This document shows, piece by piece, positions 25,254 to 38,600 of a stretch of 64,000 bases of DNA. The DNA comes from Liolophura sinensis. Taxonomy: Eukaryota > Mollusca > Polyplacophora > Chitonida > Chitonidae. The position numbers were made by a program, and so were the translations under genes. Location: positions 62,001-126,000 of the forward strand of contig NW_027017994.1 in assembly GCF_032854445.1 (NCBI RefSeq), read 5' to 3'. The notes below the pieces were generated by a model that did not search any database, was not told the DNA's origin, and was given only the letters and a program-made list of their open reading frames with translations. How positions within the stretch are numbered: position 1 is the first letter of the stretch; each line of letters starts with the position of its first letter.

Positions 25254-28200
25254 ACCATTCGATTTCTCGCCACAAAATACGTCGGATTAGCCACTTACCA
25301 GCAGCACTGGAACAGTTTTTCCAATTTTGCATTTTTACCTGGTCTTCTTGTTAATGAAATCGGCTACACTGTACTCTGTACAATCGCGACTGGTCATTAC
25401 TATATTCAACTTTTGACTATAAGTTATGTGCCCTTCGGTTGCCCAGAAGACGTCAAATCTTTGGGCTAAGCCCATTTAACTCACCCAGCAATTGTCTTAC
25501 TTCTAAGTCGAAGACAATCTCAATGTCTTTATCTACGTGTAGAAAAACCACACCTTTTGTACATAAAAATCACAAGGTACTTGATACAGTCTGCTGTAAA
25601 AAGTACAACTGGACCACAGACCCACATGAATAAGGTGCCAAAAGATGCGGAATTGAGCCAGGCATCGGCAGCTGTTAAAAAATTGCAAATTTCCCTGGTT
25701 TCCATGGAGTAAGAGCCGTTGCTGGGCACGTGATTATGAAATCAATGATCATTCAATTGTCACTACAGCCAAAAGTGTTGGTCGGAGAGCAACGCGGTTT
25801 TGTACCATTCGATTTGTCGTCACAAAATACGTCGGATTAGCCTCTTACCAGCAGCACTGGAACAATTTTTCCAATTTTGCATTTTTGCCTGGTCTTTTTG
25901 TTAATTGAAATCGGCTACACTGTAGTATGGTACAATCGCGACTGGTCATTACTATATTCAACTTTTGACTATAAGTTATGTGCCCTTCGGTAGCCCAGAA
26001 GACGTCAAATCTTTGGGCTCAGCCCATTTAAACTCACCCAGCAATTGTCTTACTTCTAAGTCCAAGACAATCTCAATGTCTTTATCTACGTGTAGAAAAA
26101 CCACACCATTCGTTCATGAAAAAACACAAGGTACTTGATACAGTCTGCTGTAAAAAGTACAACTAAACACTGACCCACTTGAGTAAGGTGCCAAAAGATG
26201 CGGAATTGAGCCAGGCATCGGCAGCTGTTGAAAAATTGCAAATTTCCCTGGTTTCCATGGAGTAAGAGCCGTTGCTACGCACGTGATTATGACATAAATG
26301 ATCATTCAATTGTCGCTACAGCCAAAAGTATTGGTTGGAGAGCAACGCGGATTGCACCATTCGATTTCTCGTCACAAAATACGTCGGATTAGCCTCTTAC
26401 TAGTTGCACTGGAACAGTTTTTCCACTTTTGCATTTTTGCCTGGTGTTTTTGTTAATTGAAATCGGCTACACTGTACTCTGTACAATCGCGACTGGTCAT
26501 TACTATATTCAACTTTTGACTATAAGTTATGTGCCCTTCGGTAGCCCAGAAGACCTGAAATCTTTGGGCCAAGCCCATTTAACTCACCCAGCGATTGTCT
26601 TATTTCTAAGTGCAAGACAATCTCAATGTCTTTATCTACGTGTAGAAAAACCACACCATTTGTAGGTGAAAAACACAAGGTACTTGATACAGTCTGCTGT
26701 AAAAAGTACAACTAAACACTGACCCACATTTAAAAGGTGCCAAAAGATGCGGAATTGGGCCAGGCATCGGTAGCTGTTGAAAAATTGCAAATATCCCTGG
26801 TTTCCATGGAGTAAGAGCCGTTGCTACGCACGTGATTATGACATCAATGATCATTCAATTGTCGCTACAGCCAAAAGTATTGGTAGGAGAGCAACGCGGT
26901 GTGCACCATTCGATTTCTCGTCACAAAATACGTCGGATTAGCCTCTTACTAGTTGCACTGGAAAAGTTTTTCCACTTTTGCATTTTTGCCTGGTGTTTTT
27001 GTTAATTGAAACCGGCTACACTGTACTCTGTACAATCGCGACTGGTCATTACTATATTCAACTTTTGACTATAAGTTATGTGCCCTTCGGTAGCCCAGAA
27101 GACCTAAAATCTTTGGGCCAAGCCCATTTAACTCACCCAGCAATTGTCTTATTTCTAAGTCCAAGGCAATCTCAATGTCTTTATCTACGTGTAGAAAAAC
27201 CAGATCTTTTGTACGTGAAAAACACAAGGTACTTGATACAGTCTGCTGTAAAAAGTACAACTAAACACTGACCCACATTTATAAGGTGCCAAAAGATGCG
27301 GAATTGGGCCAGGCATCGGTAGCTGTTAAAAAATTGCAAATATCCCTGGTTTCCATGGAGTAAGAGCCGTTGCTGTGCACGTGATTATGACATCAATGAT
27401 CATTCAATTGTCACTACAGCCAAAAGTATTGGTCGGAGAGCAACGCGGTTTGCACCATTCGATTTCTCGCCACAAAATACGTCGGATTAGCCTCTTACCA
27501 GCAGCACTGGAACAGTTATTCCAATTTTGCATTTTTACCTGGTCTTCTTGTTAATTGAAATCGGCTACACTGTACTCTGTACAATCGCGACTGGTCATTA
27601 CTATATTCTACTTTTGACTATAAGTTATGTGCCCTTCGGTAGCCCAGAAGACGTCAAATCTTTGGGCTAAGCCCATTTAACTCACCCAGCAATTGTCTTA
27701 CTTCTAAGTCGAAGACAATCTCAATGTCTTTATCTACGTGTAGAAAAACCACACCTTTTGTACATAAAAATCACAAGGTACTTGATACAGTCTGCTGTAA
27801 AAAGTACAACTGACAACAGACCCACATGAATAAGGTGCCAAAAGATGCGGAATTGGGCCAGGCATCGGCACCTGTTAAAAAATTGCAAATTTCCCTGGTT
27901 TCCATGGAGTAAGAGCCGTTGCTGGGCACGTGATTATGAAATCAATGATCATTCAATTGTCACTACAGCCAAAAGTGTTGGTCGGAGAGCAACGCGGTTT
28001 GTACCATTCGATTTGTCGTCACAAAATACGTCGGATTAGCCTCTTACCAGCAGCACTGGAACAATTTTTCCAATTTTGCATTTTTGCCTGGTCTTTTTGT
28101 TAATTGAAATCGGCTACACTGTAGTATGTACAATCGCGACTGGTCATTACTATATTCAACTTTTGACTATAAGTTATGTGCCCTTCGGTAGCCCAGAAGA

Positions 28201-29650
28201 CGTCAAATCTTTGGGCTCAGCCCATTTAACTCACCCAGCAATTGTCTTACTTCTAAGTCCAAGACAATCTCAATGTCTTTATCTACGTGTAGAAAAACCA
28301 CACCATTCGTTCATGAAAAACACAAGGTACTTGATACAGTCTGCTGTAAAAAGTACAACTAAACACTGACCCACTTGAGTAAGGTGCCAAAAGATGCGGA
28401 ATTGAGCCAGGCATCGGCAGCTGTTGAAAAATTGCAAATTTCCCTGGTTTCCATGGAGTAAGAGCCGTTGCTACGCACGTGATTATGACATAAATGATCA
28501 TTCAATTGTCGCTACAGCCAAAAGTATTGGTTGGAGAGCAACGCGGATTGCACCATTCGATTTCTCGTCACAAAATACGTCGGATTAGCCTCTTACTAGT
28601 TGCACTGGAACAGTTTTTCCACTTTTGCATTTTTGCCTGGTGTTTTTGTTAATTGAAATCGGCTACACTGTACTCTGTACAATCGCGACTGGTCATTACT
28701 ATATTCAACTTTTGACTATAAGTTATGTGCCCTTCGGTAGCCCAGAAGACCTGAAATCTTTGGGCCAAGCCCATTTAACTCACCCAGCGATTGTCTTATT
28801 TCTAAGTGCAAGACAATCTCAATGTCTTTATCTACGTGTAGAAAAACCACACCATTTGTACATGAAAAACACAAGGTACTTGATACAGTCTGCTGTAAAA
28901 AGTACAACTAAACACTGACCCACATTTAAAAGGTGCCAAAAGATGCGGAATTGGGGCCAGGCATCGGTAGCTGTTGAAAAATTGCAAATATCCCTGGTTT
29001 CCATGGAGTAAGAGCCGTTGCTACGCACGTGATTATGACATCAATGATCATTCAATTGTCGCTACAGCCAAAAGTATTGGTAGGAGAGCAACGCGGTGTG
29101 CACCATTCGATTTCTCGTCACAAAATACGTCGGATTAGCCTCTTACTAGTTGCACTGGAAAAGTTTTTCCACTTTTGCATTTTTGCCTGGTGTTTTTGTT
29201 AATTGAAACCGGCTACACTGTACTCTGTACAATCGCGACTGGTCATTACTATATTCAACTTTTGACTATAAGTTATGTGCCCTTCGGTAGCCCAGAAGAC
29301 CTAAAATCTTTGGGCCAAGCCCATTTAACTCACCCAGCAATTGTCTTATTTCTAAGTCCAAGGCAATCTCAATGTCTTTATCTACGTGTAGAAAAACCAG
29401 ATCTTTTGTACGTGAAAAACACAAGGTACTTGATACAGTCTGCTGTAAAAAGTACAACTAAACACTGACCCACATTTATAAGGTGCCAAAAGATGCGGAA
29501 TTGGGCCAGGCATCGGTAGCTGTTAAAAAATTGCAAATATCCCTGGTTTCCATGGAGTAAGAGCCGTTGCTGTGCACGTGATTATGACATCAATGATCAT
29601 TCAATTGTCACTACAGCCAAAAGTATTGGTCGGAGAGCAACGCGGTTTGC
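25254..29650 (+). repeat. Four-monomer higher-order repeat, two tandem copies (~2.2 kb)
   Basis: Copy 1 is 25254-27453 (monomers at 25254, 25804, 26356 and 26905) and copy 2 is 27454-29650 (27454, 28003, 28552 and 29102). The order of four distinct variants is the same in both: AAAATCACAAGG with GATTATGAAATC, then GTACCATTCGATTTGTCG with CATTCGTTCATG, then GGTTGGAGAGC upstream of CCCAGCGATTG, then the CCAGATCTTTTG type. Copy 2 is close to exact 549 bp units. Copy 1 is longer (550-552 bp units) because of scattered extra bases such as TAGTATGGTAC near 25924 and TTTAAACTC near 26029. Confidence 0.9.
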
Positions 29651-32600
29651 ACCATTCGATTTCTCGCCACAAAATACGTCGGATTAGCCTCTTACCAGCA
29701 GCACTGGAACAGTTTTTCCAATTTTGCATTTTTACCTGGTCTTCTTGTTAATTGAAATCGGCTACATTGTACTCTGTACATTCGCGACTGGTCATTACTA
29801 TATTCAACTTTTGACTATAAGTTATGTGCCCTTCGGTAGCCCAGAAGACGTCAAATCTTTGGGCTAAGCCCATTTAACTCACCCAGCAATTGTCTTACTT
29901 CTAAGTCCAAGACAATCTCAATGTCTTTATCTACGTGTAGAAAAACCACACCATTTGTACATGAAAAACACAAGTTACTTGATACAGTCTGCTGTAAAAA
30001 GTACAACTGAACACTGACCCACTTCAGTAAGGTGCCAAAAGATGCGGAATTGAGCCAGGCATCGGCAGCTTTTGAAAAATTGCAAATATCCCTGGTTTCC
30101 ATGGAGTAAGAGACGTTGCTGGGCACGTGATTATGACATCAATGATCATTGAATTGTCGCTACAGCCAAAAGTATTGGTCGGAGAGCAACGCGGTTTGCA
30201 CCATTCGATTTCTCGTCACAAAATACGTCGGATTAGCCTCTTACCAGCAGCACTGGAACATTTTTTCCACTTTTGCATTTTTGCCTGGTCTTTTTGTTAA
30301 TTGAAATCGGCTACACTGTACTCTGTACAATCGCGACTGGTCATTACTATATTCAACTTTTGACTATAAGTTATGTGCCCTTCGGTAGCCTAGAAGACGT
30401 CAAATCTTTGGGCTCAGCCTATTTAACTCACCCAGCAATTGCCTTACTTCTAAGTGCAAGACAACCTCAATGTCTTTATCTACGTGTAGAAAAACCACAC
30501 CTTTTTGTACATAAAAAACACAAGGTACTTGATGCAGTCTACTGTAAAAAGTACAACTGACAACAGACCCACTTCAGTAAGGTGCCAAAAGATGCAGAAT
30601 TGAGCCAGGCATCGGCAGCTGTTGAAAAATTGCAAATTTCCCTGGTTTCCATGGAGTAAGAGCCGTTGCTACGCACGTGATTATGACATCAATGATCATT
30701 CAATTGTCGCTACAGCCAAAAGTATTGGTCGGAGAGCAACGCGGATTGCACCATTCGATTTCTCCTCACTAAATACGTCGGATTAGCCTCTTACTAGAAG
30801 CACTGGAACATTTTTCCACTTTTGCATTTTTGCCTGGTCTTTTTGTTAATTGAAACCGGCTACACTGTACTCTGTGCAATCGCGACTGGTCATGACTATA
30901 TTCAACTTTTGACTATAAGTTATGTGCCCTTCGGTAGCCCAGAAGACGTCAAATCTTTGGGCTAAGCCCATTTAACTCACCCAGCAATTGTCTTACTTCT
31001 AAGTCCAAGACAATCTCAATGTCTTTATCTACGTGTAGAAAAACCACACCTTTTGTACATAAAAAACACAAGGTACTTGATACAGTCTGCTGTAAAAAGT
31101 ACAGCTGACCACAGACCCACATGAATAAGGTGCCAAAAGATGCGGAATTGAGCCAGGTATCGGCAACTGTTGAAAAATTGCAAATTTCCCTGGTTTCCAT
31201 GGAGTAAGAGCCGCTGCTGTGCACGTGATTATGACATCAATGATCATTCAATTGTCGCTACAGCCAAAAGTATTGGTCGGAGAGCAACGCGGATTGCACC
31301 ATTCGATTTCTCGTCACTAAATACGTCGGATTAGCCTCTTACTAGTAGCACTGGAACATTTTTCCACTTTTGCATTTTTGCCTGGTCTTTTTGTTAATTG
31401 AAACCGGCTACACTGTACTCTGTGCAATCGCGACTGGTCATGACTATATTCAACTTTTGACTATAAGTTATGTGCCCTTCGGTAGCCTAGAAGACGTCAA
31501 ATCTTTGGGCTCAGCCTATTTAACTCACCCAGCAATTGCCTTACTTCTAAGTGCAAGACAACCTCAATGTCTTTATCTACGTGTAGAAAAACCACACCTT
31601 TTGTACATAAAAAACACAAGGTACTTGATGCAGTCTACTGTAAAAAGTACAACTGACAACAGACCCACTTCAGTAAGGTGCCAAAAGATGCAGAATTGAG
31701 CCAGGCATCGGCAGCTGTTGAAAAATTGCAAATTTCCCTGGTTTCCATGGAGTAAGAGCCGTTGCTACGCACGTGATTATGACATCAATGATCATTCAAT
31801 TGTCGCTACAGCCAAAAGTATTGGTCGGAGAGCAACGCGGATTGCACCATTCGATTTCTCGTCACTAAATACGTCGGATTAGCCTCTTACTAGTAGCACT
31901 GGAACATTTTTCCACTTTTGCATTTTTGCCTGGTCTTTTTGTTAATTGAAACCGGCTACACTGTACTCTGTGCAATCGCGACTGGTCATGACTATATTCA
32001 ACTTTTGACTATAAGTTATGTGCCCTTCGGTAGCCCAGAAGACGTCAAATCTTTGGGCTCAGCCCATTTAACTCACCCAGCAATTGTCTTACTTCTAAGT
32101 CCAAGACAATCTCAATGTCTTTATCTACGTGTAGAAAAACCACACCATTCGTTCATGAAAAACACAAGGTACTTGATACAGTCTGCTGTAAAAAGTACAA
32201 CTAAACACTGACCCACTTGAGTAAGGTGCCAAAAGATGCGGAATTGAGCCAGGCATCGGCAGCTGTTGAAAAATTGCAAATTTCCCTGGTTTCCATGGAG
32301 TAAGAGCCGTTGCTACGCACGTGATTATGACATAAATGATCATTCAATTGTCGCTACAGCCAAAAGTATTGGTTGGAGAGCAACGCGGATTGCACCATTC
32401 GATTTCTCGTCACAAAATACGTCGGATTAGCCTCTTACTAGTTGCACTGGAACAGTTTTTCCACTTTTGCATTTTTGCCTGGTGTTTTTGTTAATTGAAA
32501 TCGGCTACACTGTACTCTGTACAATCGCGACTGGTCATTACTATATTCAACTTTTGACTATAAGTTATGTGCCCTTCGGTAGCCCAGAAGACCTGAAATC

Positions 32601-34951
32601 TTTGGGCCAAGCCCATTTAACTCACCCAGCGATTGTCTTATTTCTAAGTGCAAGACAATCTCAATGTCTTTATCTACGTGTAGAAAAACCACACCATTTG
32701 TACATGAAAAACACAAGGTACTTGATACAGTCTGCTGTAAAAAGTACAACTAAACACTGACCCACATTTAAAAGGTGCCAAAAGATGCGGAATTGGGCCA
32801 GGCATCGGTAGCTGTTGAAAAATTGCAAATATCCCTGGTTTCCATGGAGTAAGAGCCGTTGCTACGCACGTGATTATGACATCAATGATCATTCAATTGT
32901 CGCTACAGCCAAAAGTATTGGTAGGAGAGCAACGCGGTGTGCACCATTCGATTTCTCGTCACAAAATACGTCGGATTAGCCTCTTACTAGTTGCACTGGA
33001 AAAGTTTTTCCACTTTTGCATTTTTGCCTGGTGTTTTTGTTAATTGAAACCGGCTACACTGTACTCTGTACAATCGCGACTGGTCATTACTATATTCAAC
33101 TTTTGACTATAAGTTATGTGCCCTTCGGTAGCCCAGAAGACCTAAAATCTTTGGGCCAAGCCCATTTAACTCACCCAGCAATTGTCTTATTTCTAAGTCC
33201 AAGGCAATCTCAATGTCTTTATCTACGTGTAGAAAAACCAGATCTTTTGTACGTGAAAAACACAAGGTACTTGATACAGTCTGCTGTAAAAAGTACAACT
33301 AAACACTGACCCACATTTATAAGGTGCCAAAAGATGCGGAATTGGGCCAGGCATCGGTAGCTGTTAAAAAATTGCAAATATCCCTGGTTTCCATGGAGTA
33401 AGAGCCGTTGCTGTGCACGTGATTATGACATCAATGATCATTCAATTGTCACTACAGCCAAAAGTATTGGTCGGAGAGCAACGCGGTTTGCACCATTCGA
33501 TTTCTCGCCACAAAATACGTCGGATTAGCCTCTTACCAGCAGCACTGGAACAGTTTTTCCAATTTTGCATTTTTACCTGGTCTTCTTGTTAATTGAAATC
33601 GGCTACACTGTACTCTGTACATTCGCGACTGGTCATTACTATATTCAACTTTTGACTATAAGTTATGTGCCCTTCGGTAGCCCAGAAGACGTCAAATCTT
33701 TGGGCTAAGCCCATTTAACTCACCCAGCAATTGTCTTACTTCTAAGTCCAAGACAATCTCAATGTCTTTATCTACGTGTAGAAAAACCACACCATTTGTA
33801 CATGAAAAACACAAGTTACTTGATACAGTCTGCTGTAAAAAGTACAACTGAACACTGACCCACTTCAGTAAGGTGCCAAAAGATGCGGAATTGAGCCAGG
33901 CATCGGCAGCTTTTGAAAAATTGCAAATATCCCTGGTTTCCATGGAGTAAGAGACGTTGCTGGGCACGTGATTATGACATCAATGATCATTGAATTGTCG
34001 CTACAGCCAAAAGTATTGGTCGGAGAGCAACGCGGTTTGCACCATTCGATTTCTCGTCACAAAATACGTCGGATTAGCCTCTTACCAGCAGCACTGGAAC
34101 ATTTTTTCCACTTTTGCATTTTTGCCTGGTCTTTTTGTTAATTGAAATCGGCTACACTGTACTCTGTACAATCGCGACTGGTCATTACTATATTCAACTT
34201 TTGACTATAAGTTATGTGCCCTTCGGTAGCCTAGAAGACGTCAAATCTTTGGGCTCAGCCTATTTAACTCACCCAGCAATTGCCTTACTTCTAAGTGCAA
34301 GACAACCTCAATGTCTTTATCTACGTGTAGAAAAACCACACCTTTTGTACATAAAAAACACAAGGTACTTGATGCAGTCTACTGTAAAAAGTACAACTGA
34401 CAACAGACCCACTTCAGTAAGGTGCCAAAAGATGCAGAATTGAGCCAGGCATCGGCAGCTGTTGAAAAATTGCAAATTTCCCTGGTTTCCATGGAGTAAG
34501 AGCCGTTGCTACGCACGTGATTATGACATCAATGATCATTCAATTGTCGCTACAGCCAAAAGTATTGGTCGGAGAGCAACGCGGATTGCACCATTCGATT
34601 TCTCCTCACTAAATACGTCGGATTAGCCTCTTACTAGAAGCACTGGAACATTTTTCCACTTTTGCATTTTTGCCTGGTCTTTTTGTTAATTGAAACCGGC
34701 TACACTGTACTCTGTGCAATCGCGACTGGTCATGACTATATTCAACTTTTGACTATAAGTTATGTGCCCTTCGGTAGCCCAGAAGACGTCAAATCTTTGG
34801 GCTAAGCCCATTTAACTCACCCAGCAATTGTCTTACTTCTAAGTCCAAGACAATCTCAATGTCTTTATCTACGTGTAGAAAAACCACACCTTTTGTACAT
34901 AAAAAACACAAGGTACTTGATACAGTCTGCTGTAAAAAGTACAGCTGACCA
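28190..34951 (+). repeat. Seven-monomer higher-order repeat, two copies (offset ~3841 bp)
   Basis: Sequence from about 28190 to 31110 is repeated at about 32032-34951 with a steady offset of 3840-3842 bp (7 x 549 minus 1-3). Markers in the same order in both copies are CATTCGTTCATG (28305, 32147), CCCAGCGATTG (28784, 32626), CCAGATCTTTTG (29397, 33238), CACAAGTTAC (29970, 33811), GCCTATTTAAC (30416, 34258) and CTCCTCACTAAATACG (30762, 34602). The ends are not at monomer boundaries, which fits unequal exchange within the unit. The intervening stretch at 31.3-32.0 kb contains two further TCACTAAATACG monomers. Confidence 0.9.
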
Positions 34952-35685
34952 CGACCCACTTCAGTAAGGTGCCAAAAGATGCGGAATTGAGCCAGGCATC
35001 GGCAGCTGTTGAAAAATTGCAAATATCCCTGGTTTCCATGGAGTAAGAGACGTTGCTGGGCACGTGATTATGACATCAATGATCATTGAATTGTCGCTAC
35101 AGCCAAAAGTATTGGTCGGAGAGCAACGCGGTTTGCACCATTCGATTTCTCGTCACAAAATACGTCGTATTAGCCTCTTACCAGCAGCACTGGAACATTT
35201 TTTCCACTTTTGCATTTTTGCCTGGTCTTTTTGTTAATTGAAATCGGCTACACTGTACTCTGTACAATCGCGACTGGTCATTACTATATTCAACTTTTGA
35301 CTATAAGTTATGTGCCCTTCGGTAGCCTAGAAGACGTCAAATCTTTGGGCTCAGCCTATTTAACTCACCCAGCAATTGCCTTACTTCTAAGTGCAAGACA
35401 ACCTCAATGTCTTTATCTACGTGTAGAAAAACCACACCTTTTGTACATAAAAAACACAAGGTACTTGATGCAGTCTACTGTAAAAAGTACAACTGACAAC
35501 AGACCCACTTCAGTAAGGTGCCAAAAGATGCAGAATTGAGCCAGGCATCGGCAGCTGTTGAAAAATTGCAAATTTCCCTGGTTTCCATGGAGTAAGAGCC
35601 GTTGCTACGCACGTGATTATGACATCAATGATCATTCAATTGTCGCTACAGCCAAAAGTATTGGTCGGAGAGCAACGCGGATTGC
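29651..35685 (+). repeat. Satellite segment 8: eleven monomers
   Basis: Monomers start at 29651, 30200, 30750, 31298, 31846, 32394, 32943, 33492, 34041, 34590 and 35137. A sub-group (30750, 31298, 34590, 35686) shares TCACTAAATACG, CTCTGTGCAATCGCG and GGTCATGACTA and is usually 547-549 bp through loss of a T in GGAACATTTTTCC. Another sub-group (30200, 34041, 35137) shares GCCTAGAAGACG, GCCTATTTAAC, GACAACCTC and GATGCAGTCTACTG. Monomer 34041 and its neighbour at 35137 are closely alike over the first two thirds (offset 1096). No gene seen. Confidence 0.9.
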
Positions 35686-38600
35686 ACCATTCGATTTCTC
35701 GTCACTAAATACGTCGGATTAGCCTCTTACTAGTAGCACTGGAACATTCTTCCACTTTTGCATTTTTGCCTGGTCTTTTTGTTAATTGAAACCGGCTACA
35801 CTGTACTCTGTGCAATCGCGACTGGTCATGACTATATTCAACTTTTGACTATAAGTTATGTGCCCTTCGGTAGCCCAGAAGACGTCAAATCTTTGGGCTA
35901 AGCCCATTTAACTCACCCAGCAATTGTCTTACTTCTAAGTCCAAGACAATCTCAATGTCTTGATCTACGTGTAGAAAAACCACACCTTTTGTACATAAAA
36001 AACACAAGGTACTTGATACAGTCTGCTGTAAAAAGTACAGCTGACCACAGACCCACATGAATAAGGTGCCAAAAGATGCGCAATTGAGCCAGGTATCGGC
36101 AACTGTTGAAAAATTGCAAATTTCCCTGGTTTCCATGGAGTAAGAGCCGCTGCTGTGCACGTGATTATGACATCAATGATCATTCAATTGTCACTACAGC
36201 CAAAAGTATTGGTCGGAGAGCAACGCGGTTTGCACCATTCGATTTCTCGTCACAAAATACGTCGGATTAGCCTCTTACCAGCAGCACTGGAACAATTTTT
36301 CGAATTTTGCATTTTTGCCTGGTCTTTTTGTTAATTGAAATCGGCTACACTGTACTATGTACCATCGCGACTGGTCATTACTATATTCAACTTTTGACTA
36401 TAAGTTATGTGCCCTTCGGTAGCCCAGAAAACCGGAAATCTTTGGGCTAAGCCCATTTAACTCACCCAGCAATTGCCCTACTTTTAGGTCGAGTACAATC
36501 TCAATGTCTTTATTTACGTGTAGAAAAACCACACCATTTGTACATGAAAAACACAAGGTACTTGATACAGTCTGCTGTAAAAAGTACAACTTAACAGTGA
36601 CCCACATTTATAAGGTGCCAAAAGATGCGGAATTGGGCCAGGCATCGGCAGCTGTTAAAAAATTGCAAATATCCCTGGTTTCCATGGAGTAAGAGACGTT
36701 GCTGGGCACGTGATTATGACATCAATGATCATTGAATTGTCGCTACAGCCAAAAGTATTGGTCGGAGAGCAACGCGGTTTGCACCATTCGATTTCTCGTC
36801 ACAAAATACTTCGGATTAGCCTCTTACCAGCAGCACTGGAACATTTTTTCCACTTTTGCATTTTTGCCTGGTGTTTTTGTTAATTGAAATCGGCTACACT
36901 GTACTCTGTACAATCGCGACTGGTCATTACTATATTCAACTTTTGACTATAAGTTATGTGCCCTTCGGTAGCCCAGAAGACGACAAATCTTTGGGCTAAG
37001 CCCATTTTACTCACCCAGCAATTGCCTTACTTCTAAGTGCAAGACAATCTCAATGTCTTTATCTACGTGTAGAAAAACCACACCATTTGTACATGAAAAA
37101 CACAAGGTACTTGATACAGTCTGCTGTAAAAAGTACAACTGAACACTGACCCACTTCAGTAAGGTGCCAAAAGATGCGGAATTGAGCCAGGCATCGGCAG
37201 CTTTTGAAAAATTGCAAATATCCCTGGTTTCCATGGAGTAAGAGACGTTGCTGGGCACGTGATTATGACATCAATGATCATTGAATTGTCGCTACAGCCA
37301 AAAGTATTGGTCGGAGAGCAACGCGGTTTGCACCATTCGATTTCTCGTCACAAAATACGTCGGATTAGCCTCTTACCAGCAGCACTGGAACATTTTTTCC
37401 ACTTTTGCATTTTTGCCTGGTCTTTTTGTTAATTGAAATCGGCTACACTGTACTCTGTACAATCGCGACTGGTCATTACTATATTCAACTTTTGACTATA
37501 AGTTATGTGCCCTTCGGTAGCCTAGAAGACGTCAAATCTTTGGGCTCAGCCTATTTAACTCACCCAGCAATTGCCTTACTTCTAAGTGCAAGACAACCTC
37601 AATGTCTTTATCTACGTGTAGAAAAACCACACCATTTGTACATGAAAAACACAAGGTACTTGATACAGTCTGCTGTAAAAAGTACAACTGACCACAGACC
37701 CACATGAATAAGGTGCCAAAAGATGCGGAATTGAGCCAGGCATCGGCAGCTGTTGAAAAATTCCAAATTTCCCGGGTTTCCATGGAGTAAGAGCCGTTGC
37801 TGTGCACGTGATTATGACATCAATGATCATTCAATTGTCACTACAGCCAAAAGTATTGGTGGGAGAGCAACGCGGATTGCACCATTCGATTTTTCGTCAC
37901 AAAATACGTCGGATTAGCCTCTTACTAGTTGCACTGGAACAGTTTTTCCACTTTTGCATTTTTGCCTGGTGTTTTTGTTAATTGAAACCGGCTACACTGT
38001 CCTATGTACTATCGCGACTGGTCATTACTATATTCAACTTTTGACTATAAGTTATGTGCCCTTCGGTAGCCCAGAAGACGTCAAATCTTTGGGCCAAGCC
38101 CATTTAACTCACCCAGCAATTGTCTTATTTCTAAGTCCAAGACAATCTCAATGTCTTTATCTACGTGTAGAAAAACCACACCATTTGTACATGAAAAACA
38201 CAAGGTACTTGATACAGTCTGCTGTAAAAAGTACAACTGACCACAGACCCACATAAATAAGGTGCCAAAAGATGCGGAATTGAGCCAGGCATCGGCAGCT
38301 GTTGAAAAATTGCAAATTTCCCAGGTTTCCATGGAGTAAGAGCCGTTGCTGTGCACGTGATTATGACATAAATGATCATTCAATTGTCGCTACAGCCAAA
38401 AGTATTGGTCGGAGAGCAACGCGGATTGCACCATTCGATTTCTCGTCACAAAATACGTCGGATTAGTCTCTTACTAGTAGCACTGGAACAGTTTTTCCAC
38501 CTTTGCATTTTTACCTGGTGTTTTTGTTAATTGAAATCGGCTACACTGTACTCTGTACAATCGCGACTGGTCATTACTATATTCAACTTTTGACTATAAG

